21,532 nucleotides of DNA from an uncultured Oscillospiraceae bacterium (lineage in GTDB: Bacteria > Bacillota > Clostridia > Oscillospirales > Oscillospiraceae): assembly GCA_934655935.1 (NCBI GenBank), contig CAKUHJ010000017.1:1-21532 (forward strand), given 5' to 3'. A program made the translations under genes and the position numbers. Below the pieces are notes generated by a model. That model did no database searches, was not told the DNA's origin, and saw nothing but the letters and a program-made list of their open reading frames with translations. Of this stretch, positions 6,896 through 14,316 are shown piece by piece. Positions within the stretch are counted from its first letter, which is position 1. Each line of letters begins with the position of its first letter.

Positions 6896-7264
6896 TTATG
6901 GCCTTCGGAGGGCGTCCCGTTCGTCGCAGAGGGCCTGGAAAAGCTCCAGCGTGTTCCAGCCCTCGTTGGAGGGCGTCAGGACGGCCTTGAGAGAGACAGG
7001 CGGGATTTTTGCCGCCCGCATTGCGTCCAGAAGCGGGCTGAGCAGACCCTGCGGAAGCCCGGAAAAGACCAGCATCGGCTCCGGCAGGCCCTTGCCGTCG
7101 TAAAGGCTTTCAAAGCTTCCGCATCGGCCCGTAAACGAGCCGATGGGCTGCAGGTATTCGTGCACGGCGACGGGGCGCACGGCAAGGCCCATGTGCATGG
7201 CCGCCATGCGGAGCCTTGCAAGGTGCTTCGCCGGGAGCTGAAAGGTCAGGACGGTCGGCTTCAT
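6896..7264 (-). CDS. DUF3783-domain protein
   Basis: This is a 122-residue soluble protein. The C-terminal half, PMLVFSGLPQGLLSPLLDAM and then SLKAVLTPSNEGWN (about residues 63-106), is the DUF3783 signature: a small alpha/beta domain ending in LKAVLTxxNxxW. The N-terminal part (LTFQLPAKHLARLRMAAMHM) resembles the preceding half of such proteins. The function is unknown. The ATG at 7264 overlaps the stop of the ligase-family gene by 4 bases (ATGA), with GGAGGAGG upstream, so it is translationally coupled. Its presence at the end of a polysaccharide operon is notable but may be incidental. Confidence 0.82.
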   Translation of the reverse strand: MKPTVLTFQLPAKHLARLRMAAMHMGLAVRPVAVHEYLQPIGSFTGRCGSFESLYDGKGLPEPMLVFSGLPQGLLSPLLDAMRAAKIPPVSLKAVLTPSNEGWNTLELFQALCDERDALRRP

Positions 7265-8853
7265 ACGGGCGCCTCCTCCGGCTTTCTGAGAAAGCCGAGC
7301 CAGATAATCATCGCGGCCAGCGTCCAGAAATAGGCCGTCATGTACGGCTCTTCAAAGATGTTTTCCACCGCGCAGTGCACCAGCACGCCGCAGAGCCCCG
7401 CGAACATGGCGCACAGCAGGGGATAGAAGCGCCCGGCCTTCTCCCGGCGCGCGGCATACAGGCGGCTGACGCTCCGAAGGCCGTTATAAAGAAGCCCCAG
7501 CAGCATCAGGCCGAAGGCGGCAAGGCCGGTGCAGCCCATTTCCAGCATGGTTTTGAGATAATAATTGTCCAGGTAGAAATACTCGACGCCGTCAAGCACC
7601 TGGTTCTGCATGGCGACCGCGCCGCCGAACATCCCGTGGCCGAGGCCGAAGCGCTTGTCCGCCGTTTCAAACAGGCGCATGGCCTCAATCCTGCGCCCGG
7701 CGCGGCCGCCACTGGTGTTGGCCTCGGCAAATTCCTTTGTGAACAGGAAGCCGATGCGCGTGCGCACGAACGGCAGGAAGCACGCGCAGACGCCGGCCAG
7801 CAGCAGCGGCAGCAGAAGCCGCCGGTCCACCAGCAGGATGAAAATCACGATGGACACGGCCATCGCGGCCCAGGCCGCGCGCGACATGGTGAACAGGCAC
7901 GCCACGCACATGACGATGGCCGCCAGCCAGCTCAGGGCCTGCAGAACCGGCTTTTTGGTATAATAGGCGAGGGCCGCGGCCATGGGCGCAAAGAGTGCCA
8001 TGAAATCGCCCATGATATTGGGGCTTCCGAAGATGGAGTAGACCCGCGTGCGGACGGCGGTTTCCGTATGCGTCATCCAGCTGGCGGGAATGGGAGCCTT
8101 GACGATGTACTGATAGACGCCGTGCAGCGCCAGAACCGCCGCCAGGCAGACGAAGCACAGGTACATCCGCAGGATATCGCGCTCGCTGCGCACCAGGCGG
8201 GTCACCGCGTAGAACCAGAGCAGATACTGCGCCGCCGCGCGGTAGCCGGAGAGCTGAATAGAGGGAAACGGGTCTACGAAGCACATCAGGCAGAAGCCCG
8301 TGACCAGGAACAATGCGACCGGAAAATCCTGCGGGTTCAGCCCCAGAGGCTTCGGCGCCGCGCGGTCCAGCTTCTGATAGAAAAGCCACACGAAGGCCCA
8401 CAGAAGCAGGGCCTCGTCCCAGCAGGAGCTGAGGACCGGGACGGACAGAACGTCCCGCAGCAGATAGTCCAGCGGCAGGTACATCGTAACGGCAAAGAGG
8501 ATCAGCGCCGTCATGCCCCCGGAAAACAGCCAGGAAAGCAGACGGCTTTCCCGCCCGCAGCGCATGAGCCAGGCGTATATGCGGAAAAGAAGCGAGGCGC
8601 GGACGCAGGCGGTCAGGCGCGTTTTCCGGGAAAGCCGGCGGGCGCGGGCCTCCGCCCGCACGGCCAAACGCGAGGTCTCAGTCAGCCCGGCCGGAGCAAG
8701 CAGACGTGCGCGGACAAAGCCGTGCACGCGGCTTGCGCGGACGGTGCGGGAAAGAAAGCCGAGCGCCCGGCTCGTTTCGCCAAGACCGGAGGCGAAGCGG
8801 AGCACCGCCTGAATCAGACGCCAGAGAAGGCTCCGGCGCAGCATCTCAGCCAT
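7261..8853 (-). CDS. O-antigen ligase family (Wzy_C) membrane protein
   Basis: This is a 530-residue membrane protein with roughly ten hydrophobic segments from residue 105 on. TMSRAAW (322-328) and the large loop GGRAGRRIEAMRLFE (382-396) followed by GLGHGMFGG and YLDNYYLKTMLEMG are typical of the Wzy_C/O-antigen-ligase superfamily, which joins lipid-linked glycans or polymerises them on the outer face of the membrane. In a Gram-positive this suggests cell wall polysaccharide polymerisation or transfer. Residues 1-104 are an unusually long, Arg-rich, probably cytoplasmic extension with weak repeats (SRTVRASRVHGFVRARLL versus SRKTRLTACVRASLLF). The ATG at 8853 has GGAGG upstream and overlaps the preceding stop by 8 bases; a second in-frame ATG at 8844 is possible. 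Confidence 0.87.
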   Translation of the reverse strand: MAEMLRRSLLWRLIQAVLRFASGLGETSRALGFLSRTVRASRVHGFVRARLLAPAGLTETSRLAVRAEARARRLSRKTRLTACVRASLLFRIYAWLMRCGRESRLLSWLFSGGMTALILFAVTMYLPLDYLLRDVLSVPVLSSCWDEALLLWAFVWLFYQKLDRAAPKPLGLNPQDFPVALFLVTGFCLMCFVDPFPSIQLSGYRAAAQYLLWFYAVTRLVRSERDILRMYLCFVCLAAVLALHGVYQYIVKAPIPASWMTHTETAVRTRVYSIFGSPNIMGDFMALFAPMAAALAYYTKKPVLQALSWLAAIVMCVACLFTMSRAAWAAMAVSIVIFILLVDRRLLLPLLLAGVCACFLPFVRTRIGFLFTKEFAEANTSGGRAGRRIEAMRLFETADKRFGLGHGMFGGAVAMQNQVLDGVEYFYLDNYYLKTMLEMGCTGLAAFGLMLLGLLYNGLRSVSRLYAARREKAGRFYPLLCAMFAGLCGVLVHCAVENIFEEPYMTAYFWTLAAMIIWLGFLRKPEEAPV

Positions 8854-9310
8854 CGGTGACCTCCAGCGCGCAGATGAGGCCCGTCAACTCAAATTCACTG
8901 GTTTTTACGATGTACTCATAGCCCACGCGGACCTCCTGCGTGCCGAGCTTATAGACGTTGGCGGAGAAGGCGGCGTCGGCCTCCACGGTCAGAAACAGGT
9001 CCTGATGGGCGGGATTTGCGGCGTTCGGCTCCGAGGAGATTTCCGTGACGGAGGCGGAGAGAAGCTTGCCGTTGTTGACAAGGGAATTTCCGGCCTGCGT
9101 CTGGGCAAAGCTGCAGATATCGCGCTGCACGTCCTCACAGACGACGGTGAAGCGGACCCTGCACCCGGTATCGGAGACGGTCTGCGCGGCCTTCTTCCCA
9201 ACCAGCTTCCAGCCGAGCGCCGCCACGGCAGCCGCCAGCAAAAGGATAACCAGCAGGTCCAGAAGATTCACCTTTCCGAACAGCCGGCCTTTTTCATCGA
9301 TCAGTTTCAT
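8846..9310 (-). CDS. DUF4330-domain membrane-anchored protein
   Basis: This is a 154-residue protein starting MKLIDEKGRLFGKVNLLDLL, the standard opening of DUF4330 proteins, then one membrane helix (about residues 19-37) and a soluble domain presumably outside the cell. The C-terminal part, GTQEVRVGYEYIVKTSEFELTGLI, is also family-typical. The function is unknown; family members often lie beside O-antigen-ligase-like and glycosyltransferase genes in Clostridia, as here. The ATG at 9310 has AGGAGG 7 bases upstream. It is the first gene of a coupled trio. Confidence 0.87.
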   Translation of the reverse strand: MKLIDEKGRLFGKVNLLDLLVILLLAAAVAALGWKLVGKKAAQTVSDTGCRVRFTVVCEDVQRDICSFAQTQAGNSLVNNGKLLSASVTEISSEPNAANPAHQDLFLTVEADAAFSANVYKLGTQEVRVGYEYIVKTSEFELTGLICALEVTDG

Positions 9311-9342
9311 GGGATATCCTCCTGATTTTCCGGATTCGGCGG

Positions 9343-9371
9343 TTGATTTGCCTGCCGATCCGGACTATAAT
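9343..9371 (+). promoter_or_regulatory. Promoter of the CsaB-fusion operon
   Basis: TTGATT (9343-9348), a 17-base spacer and a perfect TATAAT (9366-9371) lie about 50 bases upstream of the ATG at 9422. Confidence 0.75.
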
Positions 9372-9381
9372 ACAGCTATCT

Positions 9382-9410
9382 ATTCTACCCGATTTTCCGC
9401 GCAGAAACAA
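9382..9410 (-). promoter_or_regulatory. Promoter of the DUF4330-ligase-DUF3783 operon
   Basis: Minus-strand TTGTTT (9405-9410), a 17-base spacer and TAGAAT (9382-9387). It faces the plus-strand promoter at 9343-9371 with the two -10 boxes only 10 bases apart, so the predicted transcription starts overlap face to face. Confidence 0.6.
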
Positions 9411-9421
9411 GAGGAGAGACC

Positions 9422-11632
9422 ATGAAAATCATTCACCTAATTTCCGGCGGCGACGTCGGCGGCGCGAAGACGCATGTGCTGTCCCTGCTGCAGGGGCTGG
9501 GAAGGACGCAGACGGTGCGGCTGATCTGCTTTACGGAGGGGCCCTTCGCGCAGGAGGCCCGCGCGCTCGGAATCGACACGCAGGTGCTTGCGGCCGGCGT
9601 CGGAGAGAGCCTGCGGACGCTGGCGGCGACGATCCGCGCGGAGGGCTTTGAAATTGTCCACTGCCACGGCGCGCGCGCAAATATGATGGGCGCGATTTTA
9701 AGGCGTATGGTGGACGTGCCGACGGTTACGACCGTGCACAGCGACTACCGGCGCGACTATATCGGAAGGCCCCTGAGCCGCCTGAGCTACGGCACGATCA
9801 ACACCGTGGCGCTGCGGCTGCTGGATTACCACATCGGCGTGTCCGACGCGATGACGCAGATGCTCATTTTGCGGGGCTTTGCGCCGCAGCGTCTGTTTAC
9901 GATTTACAACGGCGTGGATTTCCCGCCTGCGCCGTGCGCGCTTTCGCGCGCGGAGCTTCTGCAGAGGGCCGGGGTGCAGGCGGACGGGGACAGCGTGATT
10001 TTCGGCATTGCCGCGCGGCTGAACCCGATCAAGGATATCGCGACGCTGATCCGCGGCTTTGCCCGCGCGGTGCAGACGAGGCCGGGGCTGCGGCTGCTGA
10101 TCGGCGGCGACGGCGAGGAGCGGCAGATGCTTGAGGCCCTTGCGCGGGAGCTCTGCCCGGCGGGGACGGTTGCGTTTCTGGGCTGGGTGCAGGATACGGC
10201 CAGCTTTTTCGGCGCGATCGACGTGAACGTGCTTTCGTCGCTTTCGGAGGGCTTTCCCTACGTCATACCGGAGGGCGCGCGGATGCGCTGCGCGACCATC
10301 GCCACGCGCGTGGGGGGCATACCCTATATTATTGAGCACGGAGTCACCGGGCTTCTGTTCACGCCCAGGGACGACGCGGCGCTCGGCGAACTCATGGGCC
10401 GTGTGGCGGATGACGCGGCGTTCCGCCGTCAGCTGGCGGAAAATCTCTACGAGAAGGCTGCCGCGGAGTTTTCCACGTCCGCAACCGTCGGAAAGCAGCT
10501 GGAAATCTACCGGACCATTCTGCGCCGCCGGGAAAGGCCGCGGAAGCAGCGCGACGGCGTGATGATCTGCGGCGCCTACGGCAAGGGCAACGCCGGGGAC
10601 GACGCGATTTTAAAGGCGGTCGCGGCGCAGATGCAGGCCATCGACCCCGATATGCCCATCCGCGTGCTCTCGCACAACCCGAAGCAGACGAGAATGAAAT
10701 ACGAGGTGGACGCCTGCCATATTTTTAACCCCTTTGGCTTCTTGCCGCGCATGCGGCGCACGGAGCTCTATCTGAGCGGCGGGGGAAGCCTCATTCAGAA
10801 TGAGACGAGCACGCGCTCGCTGTATTACTATCTGCTCTCCATCCGGCTTGCAAAGCGGCTGGGCTGTAAGGTTCTGATGTACGGCTGCGGCATCGGGCCG
10901 GTTTCGGGCGCGCACTGCCGCAGCGCGGCGGCAAGGACCATCAACCGCTTTGTCGACCGCATTACCGTGCGCGAGCCCATGTCCGCGCAGGAGCTTGCAA
11001 GCATGGGCGTGACGGAGCCGCCCGTCACGGTGACGGCAGACCCGGCGCTTCTGCTCACGCCGCAGAGCGAGGGAAGCGTCGACGGATATCTGCTTTCCCA
11101 GGGGCTGGACCCGAACGGCGCGTACGCGCTGTTCTGCCTGCGGCCCTGGAAGGGCTACTCTGAGCGGGCGCAGGCCTTTGTGGAGGCGGCGCAGATGCTT
11201 AGGAGCGAATACGGGCTGACGCCGCTGTTCTTCGCGCTCGAGCCGGGACGCGACCTTGCGCCCTGCCGCGCGGCGGCGGAGCAGCTGGGCGGCGGAAGCG
11301 CGGCGCTCAGCGCTCCGGATGATGTGCGGCTGAGCCTTGGAATGATGAAGCGGATGCGGCTGGTGGTTTCCATGCGGCTGCACGCGCTGATTTTTGCCGC
11401 GAGCGTCGGCGCGCCGCTCGTCGCGGTGTCCTACGACCCGAAGGTCGGCGGCTTTATGCGCTACATCGGGCAGGCGCGCTGCATCGAGCTGGACAGCCTC
11501 ACGCCGCAGGCCCTGAAGGATCTCTGCGCCCAGGCCCTGCAGGAGGAAACGCGGAGCGACGTGGAGGCGCTGCGGCGTCTTGCGGCGGAAAACGAAACCA
11601 TTGCCGCGCAGATGATGGAGGAAACGAAATGA
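9422..11632 (+). CDS. csaB: GT4 glycosyltransferase fused to polysaccharide pyruvyl transferase CsaB
   Basis: This is a 736-residue two-domain protein. Residues 1 to about 370 are a GT-B fold family 4 glycosyltransferase: SGGDVGGAKTHVLSL (8-22), HCHGARANMMG (80-90), GIAARLNPIKD (195-205), GGDGEERQML (228-237), and an E276-x7-E284 pair in SEGFPYVIPEGA. Residues about 379-736 are a polysaccharide pyruvyl transferase: GAYGKGNAGDDAIL (384-397), LSGGGSLIQ (451-459), VSMRLHALIFAASVG (649-663). CsaB adds a ketal-pyruvate, from phosphoenolpyruvate, to cell wall polysaccharide, the known ligand for SLH-domain proteins. Joined domains suggest one protein transfers a sugar and pyruvylates the glycan. 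No signal peptide is visible, so it should act in the cytoplasm. The start has GAGGAG upstream. The next gene overlaps by 4 bases. Confidence 0.92.
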   Translation: MKIIHLISGGDVGGAKTHVLSLLQGLGRTQTVRLICFTEGPFAQEARALGIDTQVLAAGVGESLRTLAATIRAEGFEIVHCHGARANMMGAILRRMVDVPTVTTVHSDYRRDYIGRPLSRLSYGTINTVALRLLDYHIGVSDAMTQMLILRGFAPQRLFTIYNGVDFPPAPCALSRAELLQRAGVQADGDSVIFGIAARLNPIKDIATLIRGFARAVQTRPGLRLLIGGDGEERQMLEALARELCPAGTVAFLGWVQDTASFFGAIDVNVLSSLSEGFPYVIPEGARMRCATIATRVGGIPYIIEHGVTGLLFTPRDDAALGELMGRVADDAAFRRQLAENLYEKAAAEFSTSATVGKQLEIYRTILRRRERPRKQRDGVMICGAYGKGNAGDDAILKAVAAQMQAIDPDMPIRVLSHNPKQTRMKYEVDACHIFNPFGFLPRMRRTELYLSGGGSLIQNETSTRSLYYYLLSIRLAKRLGCKVLMYGCGIGPVSGAHCRSAAARTINRFVDRITVREPMSAQELASMGVTEPPVTVTADPALLLTPQSEGSVDGYLLSQGLDPNGAYALFCLRPWKGYSERAQAFVEAAQMLRSEYGLTPLFFALEPGRDLAPCRAAAEQLGGGSAALSAPDDVRLSLGMMKRMRLVVSMRLHALIFAASVGAPLVAVSYDPKVGGFMRYIGQARCIELDSLTPQALKDLCAQALQEETRSDVEALRRLAAENETIAAQMMEETK

Positions 11633-12777
11633 AGCAGATTGTATGCCTGGCCACCTCGCCCTGGTACCCGATTCCCACGCGCAAGCAGCAGGTCATGAGC
11701 CGCCTGCCGGACGCGGAAATTCTGTATTTTGACCCCTCCGCGACGTTCCTTGCGCCGCTCAGAGACCCGCAGGCGCGGCCGCTGATGAAAAAATACCGTG
11801 AGCCCGGCGTCCGGCCGCAGGAGAACATCACGGTCTACAGCCTGCCGCCGGCGCTGCCGTTTTTCTACAGGCTCCGGTGGATCAACCGCCTGAATCAGAA
11901 GCGCATGGCGCGCTACGTGCGGCAGAGGATGCGTGAGCACGGCTTTGAAAAGCCTTTGCTGTGGGTATACTCGCCGGTCACGGTCGACGCGGTCGACGAA
12001 ATTCCGCACAGCGCGCTGGTCTACGACTGCGTGGACCGGCACTCGGCCTACGGCGGGCTGATGAAGCCGGAGCTTGTGGACGCGATGGAGCTGGAGCTGG
12101 CGGAAAAGACGGACATGACCTTTGCAACCGCCGCGCCGCTGGCGGAGCGGCTGCAGAAGGCGCAGCCGAAGGCGGCGTTCATCCCGAACGGCGCGGACTT
12201 TGCGCGCTTTTCGGCGGCCGACACGCCGCAGCCGCTGCCGGAGCGGATGCAGGGCATTCCGGGGCCGGTGCTGGGGTTCGTGGGGGCGCTGCAGACGTGC
12301 ATTGAATACGGCTTTGTGGCGCACGCGGCGGCGGAGCACCCGGAGTGGAGCTTTGTGTTCATCGGGAACGAAAAGCCGGGGGCAGACCTTTCGGCGCTGC
12401 GGGCGCTTGAAAACGTACATTTTCTGGGCCTGGTGCCCAATGAGGAGCTGCCGGCCTATCTTGCCAATTTTGACGTCTGCCTGAATCTGTTTGCAAAAAG
12501 CGATCTGAGCCGGGACGTCAGCCCATTGAAGTTCTTTGAATATCTGGCGACCGGAAAGCCCATCGTCTCCACCACGCAGCCGGAGCAGATTCTGGCCTAC
12601 GCGCCGCTGATCGAGCTGGCGCACACGAAGGAGGACTTCTGCGCGGCCTGCGCCCGCGCGCTTGCCGACCGGGACCCGGCGCGCAGGCAGGCGCGGATCG
12701 AAGAGGGGCGGAAGAGCTCCTGGGACGCCCGCGTCGGGCAGATGGTGGAAACCCTGCGCACGATGGGGCTTTACTGA
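11629..12777 (+). CDS. TuaH-like GT-B glycosyltransferase
   Basis: This is a 382-residue cytoplasmic glycosyltransferase. The N-terminal half has the marks of the TuaH-like branch: VYDCVDRHSAYGG (131-143), LAEKTDMTFATAAPLAERL (157-174) and FIPNGADFARF (184-194). The C-terminal half has the nucleotide-sugar-binding domain: LGFVGAL (215-221), VFIGNEKPG (243-251), VHFLGLVPNEELPAYLA (263-279) and DVSPLKFFEYLATGKPIVST (296-315). In Bacillus, TuaH belongs to teichuronic acid synthesis; here the donor and acceptor are unknown. The start overlaps the CsaB stop as ATGA, so the two are translationally coupled and probably act on the same glycan. It is the last gene of its unit. Confidence 0.88.
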   Translation: MKQIVCLATSPWYPIPTRKQQVMSRLPDAEILYFDPSATFLAPLRDPQARPLMKKYREPGVRPQENITVYSLPPALPFFYRLRWINRLNQKRMARYVRQRMREHGFEKPLLWVYSPVTVDAVDEIPHSALVYDCVDRHSAYGGLMKPELVDAMELELAEKTDMTFATAAPLAERLQKAQPKAAFIPNGADFARFSAADTPQPLPERMQGIPGPVLGFVGALQTCIEYGFVAHAAAEHPEWSFVFIGNEKPGADLSALRALENVHFLGLVPNEELPAYLANFDVCLNLFAKSDLSRDVSPLKFFEYLATGKPIVSTTQPEQILAYAPLIELAHTKEDFCAACARALADRDPARRQARIEEGRKSSWDARVGQMVETLRTMGLY

Positions 12778-12791
12778 GAGAATTTCCAAAT

Positions 12792-12834
12792 GCGCCCAAG
12801 GCTCCCCTTGATGATCAAGGGGAGCCTTGGGCGC
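12792..12834. repeat. 43-nt near-perfect palindrome between convergent genes
   Basis: Two 21-base arms (12792-12812 and 12814-12834; core AAGGCTCCCCTTG) are perfect reverse complements around a single base. It lies 15 bases after the last plus-strand glycosyltransferase stop and before the stop of the minus-strand operon. It may terminate transcription in one or both directions, but no U tract follows on either strand, so it could instead be a dispersed palindromic repeat. GGCTCCCC-type inverted repeats are common in GC-rich gut Clostridia, from general experience. Confidence 0.8.
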
Positions 12835-12894
12835 GGTGGAAGGCGGACCTGCGCTGCACGATCGCGGAGGCCCTGCGGGATTTTTTACAGCCAC

Positions 12895-14316
12895 TCAGGA
12901 AAAGGTCAGCTGAAGGCTGCCCGGAACCGGGCGGACCAGGCTTCTCCAGTTGTAATCCTCCCAGACCAGGGCTGCGTTTGCCGCCTGAAGGCCGGAGGCA
13001 TACTCCGCGTAGAAGCCAAGCCCCTGCGGGGTATAGACGGCGAGGAAAAAGCCGCAGTTTTCTTCCGCGTCCCACCGGTCGCCGTACGTGAGCGGAAGCC
13101 GCCCGGCAAGCGCCAGCCGCTCGCCGTCAAAGGCAAGGCGGAGCCCCTGATAGGCCTGATTGGGGCCGAATTGGGCTGTGCGCTCCAGCTCGCTGCGCGC
13201 CGCCGCGCCCCAGAGCGCATAGAGACCGTCCTGCGTTCTTTGAAGAATCCGGGTTTCATCCGCAAAGCAGAGGTAAACGCAGCCCTCCGCGACCTCAATT
13301 CTGTACCAGCTGTCCTCTGCGGCAAAGTCGCGGAGCCGAAGCAGCTGAAGCATGCGCCCGTCAGAGGCGTCCAGCACGCGCAGATAAAAGCCTCCGTCTT
13401 CTATCGTGAACAGGAGAAGGCGCGTCCGGTCCTCGTTCAGGTTCAGAAGAACAATCTCGGCGTCCTCCGGAAGCGGGCAGCAGACGCTGAGCTGCTCCGG
13501 CTGCACGTCGTCCCTGCCGTGGGGGAGGCGGAATACGCCCCAGCCGTACGGCAGGCGGCTCAGGTCGACCTGCCCGCCCAGACGGGTGCGGCTGCTGAAG
13601 ACAAAATAGAGCGCGTCCCCGGCGCAGACACTTTGGGTGTAGAGATCGAAGCGGTCGTACAGGCCGTTTTCGTCCGACAGCGTCTGATAGCCGGTTTCCG
13701 AGCACAGCCCGTCCGCCTCCTTCCGAAGGTTGATGCGGTAATATTCGTTCGGGAGCACCGGAATCTGGAAGGCCTGCTCCAGGGCTGTGATGGACGGCTC
13801 GTCCAGAAGCGGATTGCTGTGCAGGCGCGTGCCGCCCGGGAGCGAGATTTCGATTTGCAGGGGATAGAACGTGTAATAATCGGCCAGACGGACGTCCTGC
13901 TCGGCGCTTGCGCCGGCAGGCGTTTTTTCGTAGAGCGCGTGGAAGGCGGCGGAAAGACCGGCCTGGGCGCTGCGTTCCGTGCTGGTCGGGTCGATGGAAT
14001 CCAGCTCGTTCCAGATGGAAATGCTGCAGTCCGGCGTATCTGCCGTTTCCGGATAGCCGGTCCGGAAGAAGCGGTATCCGGTCTGGCTCCGGTATCCGTC
14101 TTCGGAGAAATCTACGGAGCTCTGCCAGAGCAGCTTCTTCCGGAACGTGGAGGAAACCTGCAGCTGAAGGCCGTCTGCAAGCGCCGGATCGCCGGAGACG
14201 ACGCGTTCTTCGAAACGGACGTCCTCGCGCGGGGCGCTGACGCGGACTGCCGCGTAGGTAAGCCCCGCCGCGCCGAGCAGCAGCGCGGCAAGCAGCAGCG
14301 CAAGCATTTTACGCAT
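12895..14316 (-). CDS. Membrane-anchored extracytoplasmic protein of unknown function, last gene of the GntR-ABC operon
   Basis: I do not recognise this 473-residue protein. Residues 1-24 (MRKMLALLLAALLLGAAGLTYA) are a signal peptide or anchor; there is no lipobox Cys. The rest is hydrophilic and rich in Asp, Tyr and aromatic residues. The C-terminal half has beta-rich repeats such as YLRVLDASDGRMLQLLRL, CVYLCFADETRIL, LYALWG and LRLAFDGERLALAG, which suggest a beta-propeller-like fold; this is by eye only. The ATG at 14316 has GAGGAGG upstream and overlaps the ABC ATPase stop by 8 bases, so it is coupled to the transporter and may be its extracytoplasmic partner or sensor. A longer in-frame reading runs into the ATPase gene and is a shadow. 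Confidence 0.8.
   Translation of the reverse strand: MRKMLALLLAALLLGAAGLTYAAVRVSAPREDVRFEERVVSGDPALADGLQLQVSSTFRKKLLWQSSVDFSEDGYRSQTGYRFFRTGYPETADTPDCSISIWNELDSIDPTSTERSAQAGLSAAFHALYEKTPAGASAEQDVRLADYYTFYPLQIEISLPGGTRLHSNPLLDEPSITALEQAFQIPVLPNEYYRINLRKEADGLCSETGYQTLSDENGLYDRFDLYTQSVCAGDALYFVFSSRTRLGGQVDLSRLPYGWGVFRLPHGRDDVQPEQLSVCCPLPEDAEIVLLNLNEDRTRLLLFTIEDGGFYLRVLDASDGRMLQLLRLRDFAAEDSWYRIEVAEGCVYLCFADETRILQRTQDGLYALWGAAARSELERTAQFGPNQAYQGLRLAFDGERLALAGRLPLTYGDRWDAEENCGFFLAVYTPQGLGFYAEYASGLQAANAALVWEDYNWRSLVRPVPGSLQLTFS

Noticed and set aside
6653..7333. Plus-strand open frame of about 226 codons through the promoter, terminator hairpin and DUF3783 gene
   Set aside because: It begins in AT-rich promoter DNA and runs through a 13-bp terminator stem; no domain.
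7216..8859. Long plus-strand open frame of about 547 codons opposite the ligase-family gene
   Set aside because: It is rich in Gln, His, Arg and Gly with no domain or ribosome site, and the opposite strand encodes a clear membrane protein with family motifs. It is a high-GC antisense shadow.
11461..12894. Minus-strand open frame of about 477 codons under the TuaH-like gene
   Set aside because: Arg- and Pro-rich translation without a domain; the plus-strand glycosyltransferase motifs explain the sequence.
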